Below the pieces are notes generated by a model. That model searched no databases and had not been told where the DNA came from. It saw only the letters and a list, made by a program, of their open reading frames with translations. From the NCBI RefSeq assembly GCF_000473265.1, contig NZ_KI421511.1:310001-374000 (forward strand): 64,000 nucleotides of DNA, read 5' to 3'. Source of the stretch: Amycolatopsis thermoflava N1165. GTDB lineage: Bacteria > Actinomycetota > Actinomycetes > Mycobacteriales > Pseudonocardiaceae. This document shows, one piece after another, positions 59,675-64,000 of the stretch. The position numbers and the translations under genes were made by a program. The number at the start of each line of letters is the position of its first letter. The first letter of the stretch is position 1.

Positions 59675-60895
59675 ATGACCAGTGCGCCCGCCTTCGACCA
59701 CACGATCCCGGAAACCGCCTCCCCGCGGGTGGAGTTCATCAGCCTGTCGCACCTCAACCCGTCGACCGAGCTGAACCCGATCCCCACCCGCGGCATCGAC
59801 CTGGAGTACTTCCGCACGTACGTGCGTGCCCTCGAGGACGGCGGGTTCGACTACACGCTGCTGCCCTACGGCTCGAACACGGCCGACTCGTTCGTCGTCG
59901 CCTCGGCCGTCGGCCAGCTCACCGAGCGGATCAAGCCGATCGTCGCGCTGCGCCCCAACACGACCTTCCCCCTGGTCGCCGCCCAGAAGCTCGCGACGCT
60001 GGACCAGCTCACCGAGGGGCGCGCGGTCGTCCACCTGATCTCCGGCGGCAGCGACGCCGAACAGGCCCGCCAGGGCGACTATCTGCCCAAGGACCGCCGC
60101 TACGCCCGCACCTCGGAGTACATCGACCTGCTGCGGCGCGCCTGGACCGAGCCGGCCCCGTTCAGTCACTCCGGCGAGTTCTACACCTTCGACGACTTCG
60201 GCCCCGGCTTCGCACCCTACGACTCGCCGATCCCGATCTCCATCGGCGGCCAGTCGGACGAGGCGTTCGCGATCGGCGGCGAGAAGGCCGACATCTTCAG
60301 CTTCTGGGGCGAGCCGCTGGACGACCTGCGCGGTGAGATCGAGCGGGTGCACGGGATCGCGCGCGCCGCGGGCCGCGCCACCCTGCCGCGGATCTGGGTG
60401 ACCTTCCGCCCGATCGTCGGCCGCACCGACGAGGAGGCCTGGCAGAAGGCGCACACCTACGTCGCCAAGATCGCCGACACCTTCCGCGCCGCCGCCTACG
60501 GCAAGCAGCGCCACCAGCAGGCCGCGCCGCAGAACGTCGGCTCGCAGCGGGCGCTGGCGTTCGCCGAGCAGGCCGAGCTGTACGACCGTGCACTGTGGAC
60601 ACGCACGGCCGCCGTCACCAACGCAGCCGGGGCGTCCACCGCGCTGGTCGGGTCGGCCGAAACCGTCGCCGCGGCGATCCTCGACTACATCGATCGCGGC
60701 GCCGATCTGGTCAGCATCCGCGGTTACGACACCCTCAACGACGCCGTGGACTACGGACGTCACGTCCTGCCGCTGGTGCGCCAGGAGCTCGCGCACCGCG
60801 CGGCCACCGGACAGCGCGGGCGGCTGCAGGCCGAGCACCTGGGCAACTACGGCGAGGACTACCGGCGCTACGCCACCGCGCAGGAGCACGCATGA
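59675..60895 (+). CDS. LLM-class flavin-dependent monooxygenase (alkanesulfonate/sulfone monooxygenase-like)
   Basis: This 406-residue protein resembles SsuD/SfnG-type FMNH2-dependent monooxygenases: YVRALEDGGFDYTLLPYGS, LRPNTTFPLVAAQKLATLDQ, HLISGGSDAEQARQGDYL and IPISIGGQSDEA. The large size and SGGSD loop fit the two-component sulfonate/sulfone group better than the F420 group. It overlaps the acyl-CoA-dehydrogenase-like gene by four bases. A flavin reductase partner is not visible nearby. Confidence 0.8.
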   Translation: MTSAPAFDHTIPETASPRVEFISLSHLNPSTELNPIPTRGIDLEYFRTYVRALEDGGFDYTLLPYGSNTADSFVVASAVGQLTERIKPIVALRPNTTFPLVAAQKLATLDQLTEGRAVVHLISGGSDAEQARQGDYLPKDRRYARTSEYIDLLRRAWTEPAPFSHSGEFYTFDDFGPGFAPYDSPIPISIGGQSDEAFAIGGEKADIFSFWGEPLDDLRGEIERVHGIARAAGRATLPRIWVTFRPIVGRTDEEAWQKAHTYVAKIADTFRAAAYGKQRHQQAAPQNVGSQRALAFAEQAELYDRALWTRTAAVTNAAGASTALVGSAETVAAAILDYIDRGADLVSIRGYDTLNDAVDYGRHVLPLVRQELAHRAATGQRGRLQAEHLGNYGEDYRRYATAQEHA

Positions 60896-62073
60896 CCGCG
60901 ATCGCGCACGCCATCCCGGTCCCGGACCTCACGGACGACTCGCTGGCCGCCGTCACCGCGGAAGTCGCCGCGACGGCCGAGGAGTACGACCGGACCGGGG
61001 CCGTGCCCGTGCTGGGCCTGGCGGCCGCGCACCGCGCCGGCCTGCTCACCGCGACCGTCGGCCGCCAGTACGGCGGCCCCGGTGCGGGCCCGCGGGACAC
61101 CGCGCGCATCCTCACCGCGCTCGGCGAGGGCGACCCGTCGGTCGCGTTGATCGCCGCCAACACCCTGATGGCGCACGCCGCCCAGGCCGCGAACCCGCAC
61201 TGGCCCCGCGAGCTGTACGACGACCTGCTCGAACGCTCCCTGGCCGGGCCCGCGCCGGTCAACGCCATCCGCGCCGAACCCGAACTCGGCGCCCCGGCCC
61301 GCGGCGGGCTGCCGAAGACGACGGTGCGGCGGACCGGTTCCGGCTGGGTGCTCGACGGCCACAAGTCCTACGCCACCGGCGGCGAAGCGCTGGCCTACCA
61401 CGTGGTGTGGGCGGTGGCCGCCGAGCCGGGCGGCGATCCGGACGCCCCGCGCGTCGGGCACGTGATCGTCCCCGCCGACCGGCCCGGCATCACCTGGGTC
61501 GACACGTGGGACCACCTGGGGTTGCGCGCCTCCAACACCCACGACGTGATCTACCAGGGGGTCGAGCTGCCCGCGGACGCGTTCGTGGAGATCCCGCGCG
61601 GCCCGGACGGCGTCTACCGCGACCCGGCGGCCACGACCGCGCCCGGCGGGTTCGGTCATCCCGCGCTCTACCTCGGGGTCGCGAAGGCGGCGCGCCGGGC
61701 GTTCGCGGACTTCGCCCGCTCGCGGGTGCCGGGCGCGCTCGGCAGGCCGATCGCCACGACCGAGCGGATCCAGTCCGTGGCCGGCGAGATCGACCTGCAG
61801 ATCGCGCAGGCGGAAACCCTGCTGCACGGCGCGCTCCTGCGGGTCGAAGCGGGGGAGGAGGCGGTCTTGCCGCAGCTGCCGGTGATCAAGGTCGCGATCG
61901 CGCGGGCGGTGGTGGCCGCGGTGCAGACGGCGGTTGCGGCGCTGGGGAATCCGGCGTTGTCGCGGCGGAATGCGTTGGAGCGGCACTTGCGGGATGTGTT
62001 GTGTGTGCGTGTGCACCCGCCGCAGGAGGACGCCGCGCTGCTCGCCGCGGGGCGGCGCGTGTTGGGGGTGTGA
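60892..62073 (+). CDS. Acyl-CoA-dehydrogenase-family monooxygenase (SfnB/DszC-like)
   Basis: The 393-residue protein has the N-terminal helical domain with LTATVGRQYGGPGAGPRDTA, a beta domain with LDGHKSYATGGEALAYHVVW and LGLRASNTHDVIYQGVEL, then the C-terminal helices. It resembles the SfnB/DszC group rather than true dehydrogenases, as the usual catalytic glutamate region is absent. A role in organosulfur (dimethyl sulfone-like) breakdown is inferred. The last 60 codons change style, with many G- and T-ending codons, and are duplicated downstream. Confidence 0.75.
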   Translation: MTAIAHAIPVPDLTDDSLAAVTAEVAATAEEYDRTGAVPVLGLAAAHRAGLLTATVGRQYGGPGAGPRDTARILTALGEGDPSVALIAANTLMAHAAQAANPHWPRELYDDLLERSLAGPAPVNAIRAEPELGAPARGGLPKTTVRRTGSGWVLDGHKSYATGGEALAYHVVWAVAAEPGGDPDAPRVGHVIVPADRPGITWVDTWDHLGLRASNTHDVIYQGVELPADAFVEIPRGPDGVYRDPAATTAPGGFGHPALYLGVAKAARRAFADFARSRVPGALGRPIATTERIQSVAGEIDLQIAQAETLLHGALLRVEAGEEAVLPQLPVIKVAIARAVVAAVQTAVAALGNPALSRRNALERHLRDVLCVRVHPPQEDAALLAAGRRVLGV

Positions 62074-62285
62074 CCTTCAGCGGGGCCGGGCGGTTCGTAG
62101 GTGGGCACCGGGGCGATCGCGCGGGCGGTGGTGGCCGCGGTGCAGACGGCGGTTGCGGCGCTGGGGAATCCGGCGTTGTCGCGGCGGAATGCGTTGGAGC
62201 GGCACTTGCGGGATGTGTTGTGTGTGCGTGTGCATCCGCCGCAGGAGGACGCCGCGCTGCTCGCCGCGGGGCGGCGCGTCCTGGG
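61894..62285 (+). repeat. Tandem duplication of the 3' end of the acyl-CoA-dehydrogenase-like gene
   Basis: The segment 61894-62066 reappears at 62113-62285, offset 219 bases, with only a few substitutions (for example CAC to CAT, and TGTT to TCCT near the end). The second copy is preceded by a short unrelated spacer. The high identity indicates a recent event. Confidence 0.8.
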
Positions 62286-62292
62286 GAGCTGA
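62101..62292 (+). pseudogene. Duplicated C-terminal fragment of the acyl-CoA-dehydrogenase-like gene
   Basis: From a GTG at 62101 an open frame of 63 codons encodes ARAVVAAVQTAVAALGNPAL and then HLRDVLCVRVHPPQED. This is nearly the same C-terminus as the preceding gene, ending in a different last residue. It has no domain of its own, and no ribosome site is visible. It is most simply a by-product of the duplication. Confidence 0.65.
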
Positions 62293-62413
62293 CGGCAGCG
62301 GGCCAGTGCCTGCGGGGTGACCGACGCGATCGGTGTTTGGCGAACGCGGGCGGCCAGTCGGCCGTGGAACTCATGGGAACACCCGCCGCTCCGACGTTAG
62401 GCCCGTAGCTGGA

Positions 62414-64000
62414 TCACCGATCACTCCCCAGCCGGGGCGGGTCGTAGGCGCGCACCGGCGGCAGCGGCCCCTCGTACCGGGTCACGGTCACCAGCACGTG
62501 CGCGCCGCTGGTGGCTTGCGTCAGCGTCGACGTCCCGGCGTCGCGGGTCAGCACGTTCACGTTGCCGTTGACGCAGTCCGCCACCTCCGGCGCGCTCGGG
62601 TCGTACCACGCGCCGGTGTGCATCTGCGCCACACCCGGCAGCAGCGCGTCCGTCACGACGACACCCACGAGCAGGCTGCCTTGCGCGCTGCGCACCAGCG
62701 CGACATCACCGTCGGCGAGGCCGCGCGCGGCCGCGTCCGCCGGGTGCAGCCGCAGCGGCTCGCGGCCCGCGACCTTGGTCGACTGGCTGGCCGCGCCCAT
62801 GTCCAGCTGGCTGTGCAGCCGGTGCGAGGGCTGGTTGCACAGCAGGTGCAGGTCGAACTCCGCGGCCAGCGGCGAACCCCACCACTGCGCCGGCTCCCGC
62901 CACTGCGCGTGCCCTCCCAAATCGGGCAGGCCGAACCCCGCCAGCGTCTCCGAGAACAACTCGATCCGGCCGCTCGGCGTCCCTAGCGGGTGCGCGACCG
63001 GATCCGCCCGGAAGGCCTCGAAAACTCGGTCGGAGTGCGGTTCCCGCGGCAACGCCACCCCGCCCTCCCGCCAGAACTCGTCGAACGGCGGCGCGGGCGG
63101 CGACCCCGGCGCGGCTCGCCACTCCTCGTAGATCCGCTCCAGCCACTGCCGCGAATCCAGCCCCTCGGCGAAATCCGCGCCCAGCCGCTCGGCCAGCCGC
63201 GTGTAGATCCAGAACTCCTCACGCGCCTCCCCGTGCGGCGGCACCGCCCGCGGCACCGCCCGCAGCCGGGTGTCGCCCGCGCCGGCCGCCAGGTCGTCGC
63301 GTTCCAGCGTGCTCGCCACCGGCAGGACCACGTCCGCGTGCCGCGCGGTGGGCGTCCAGTGCGTCTCGTGCACGACGAACGTGTCCAGCCGGGACAGCGC
63401 CCGCCGCAGCCGCCGCAGGTCCTGGTGGTGGTGGAACGGGTTCCCGCCCGCCCAGTAGGCGAGCCTGACCTCCGGCAGCCGCAGCCGCCCGCCGTTGTAG
63501 GGGATCTCCTCGCCCGGATGCAGCAGCAGGTCGCTGATGCGGGCACACGGGATGAAGTCCGGCACCGGGTTGCGCCCCTGCGGGAAGGTCGGCAGCGGCG
63601 CCCCCGCGATCCCCACGCCGTAGTCGCCCATCGAGCCGAACCCGTGCGCGAACCCACCGCCGGGCAGCCCGATCTGGCCGAGGAACGCCGCCAGGGTCAG
63701 CGCCGCGAACACCGGCTGCTCGCCCCGTTCGCCGCGCTGCAGCGCGTAGACCACGTTGACGAGCGTGCGCCCGGCCGCCATCCGGTGCGCGAGCTCGCGG
63801 ATCACCCCGGCCGGGGTGCGGCTGATCCGCTCCGCCCACTCAGGCGTTTTGGGCACGCCGTCCACATCCCCAAGCACGTACCGGCGGACCCGCTCGGCGC
63901 CCACCGTGTAGGTCGCGAGGAACTCCTCGTCGGCCAGGCCGTCGGTGACGAGCACGTGGATGAGCGCGAGGATCACGGCCGTGTCGGTCGCGGGCATCAC
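62414..64000 (-). CDS. Molybdopterin oxidoreductase, BisC/TorA-like (S- or N-oxide reductase), partial
   Basis: At least 528 residues of a DMSO-reductase-family enzyme are visible; the N-terminus lies beyond 64000. The sequence begins in the molybdopterin domain (TDTAVILALIHVL). It has AYWAGGNPFHHHQDLRRLRR and HETHWTPTARHADVVLPV, and ends in the C-terminal beta-barrel domain with GDVALVRSAQGSLLVGVVV. This pattern fits biotin/methionine sulfoxide reductase-type enzymes. It faces the organosulfur cluster and may act on a sulfoxide. The start is not in the window. Confidence 0.8.
   Translation of the reverse strand: MMPATDTAVILALIHVLVTDGLADEEFLATYTVGAERVRRYVLGDVDGVPKTPEWAERISRTPAGVIRELAHRMAAGRTLVNVVYALQRGERGEQPVFAALTLAAFLGQIGLPGGGFAHGFGSMGDYGVGIAGAPLPTFPQGRNPVPDFIPCARISDLLLHPGEEIPYNGGRLRLPEVRLAYWAGGNPFHHHQDLRRLRRALSRLDTFVVHETHWTPTARHADVVLPVASTLERDDLAAGAGDTRLRAVPRAVPPHGEAREEFWIYTRLAERLGADFAEGLDSRQWLERIYEEWRAAPGSPPAPPFDEFWREGGVALPREPHSDRVFEAFRADPVAHPLGTPSGRIELFSETLAGFGLPDLGGHAQWREPAQWWGSPLAAEFDLHLLCNQPSHRLHSQLDMGAASQSTKVAGREPLRLHPADAAARGLADGDVALVRSAQGSLLVGVVVTDALLPGVAQMHTGAWYDPSAPEVADCVNGNVNVLTRDAGTSTLTQATSGAHVLVTVTRYEGPLPPVRAYDPPRLGSDR

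Noticed and set aside
61894-62285. Direct repeat considered as a CRISPR or satellite
   Set aside because: There are only two copies of about 173 bp, and the unit encodes a protein C-terminus; no short repeat-spacer pattern exists.

Overview
The window is very GC-rich DNA, densely packed with genes on both strands. Many genes start with GTG, and many stop and start codons overlap as ATGA or GTGA. At least eight genes have a TANNNT-like -10 box only 6-7 nt before the start codon, which suggests leaderless mRNAs. F420-type luciferase-like oxidoreductases and a mycothiol/DinB-type protein (TIGR03085-like) are present. Together these point to an actinobacterium, most likely a soil Pseudonocardiaceae member (Amycolatopsis-like). 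The lineage is an inference from gene content, not a measured placement. No rRNA, tRNA or CRISPR array was seen.

Left part (1-24 kb) is catabolic. A partial GAF/AAA activator gene faces an amidohydrolase - DUF59 - alcohol dehydrogenase operon. This trio normally sits behind actinobacterial propane/phenol-type diiron monooxygenases, but no monooxygenase gene lies upstream of it here. Next come a TetR/DUF308 pair with three operator boxes and a HyuA/HyuB carboxylase-or-hydantoinase pair whose HyuB carries a C-terminal zinc-ribbon extension. Divergent from hyuAB is an operon for a salicylyl-CoA-hydroxylase-like flavoprotein, an aryl-AMP ligase and a maleate isomerase with both catalytic cysteines, followed by a TetR gene. 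A VOC protein - small protein - hydrolase - aromatic-acid transporter operon follows. The last operon is a TetR-controlled acyl-CoA ligase - F420 enzyme - SDR set. Two decayed insertion sequences lie between these blocks.

Middle part (24-38 kb): an orphan double-SUKH immunity-like gene, a broken HD-hydrolase gene, an MHS transporter/IclR pair and a patch of gene fragments (MarR, cupin, RibD-like, DUF1801) that looks like a deletion scar. A six-gene operon-like run follows: aldehyde dehydrogenase, F420 enzyme, PaaK-like CoA ligase, zinc alcohol dehydrogenase, ACMSD-like amidohydrolase, then a GAF histidine kinase with its NarL-type regulator. A ClpP paralogue ends this block.

Right part (38-64 kb): an Acg-type nitroreductase pair behind a DosR-like palindrome, then small metabolic and hypothetical genes (mycothiol/DinB, SRPBCC, nucleoside hydrolase, DUF305, SDR/TetR, CAP-domain protein, LysE exporter). 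Two AT-richer orphan genes, a GT-C membrane protein and an HD protein follow. A DHA2 exporter is preceded by two CsoR-like boxes, and a VanW protein lies beyond it. Fragments of a response regulator and an acyl-CoA dehydrogenase come next, then a GlcD-like oxidase/hydrolase pair. The window ends in a LysR - LLM monooxygenase - SfnB-like cluster, probably for organosulfur use, facing a partial BisC-type molybdoenzyme. The SfnB-like gene has a tandemly duplicated 3' end.

The recurring theme is a soil bacterium's toolbox for unusual carbon and sulfur compounds: activating ligases, flavin/F420 oxidoreductases, dehydrogenases and transporters, each beside its own one- or two-component regulator.
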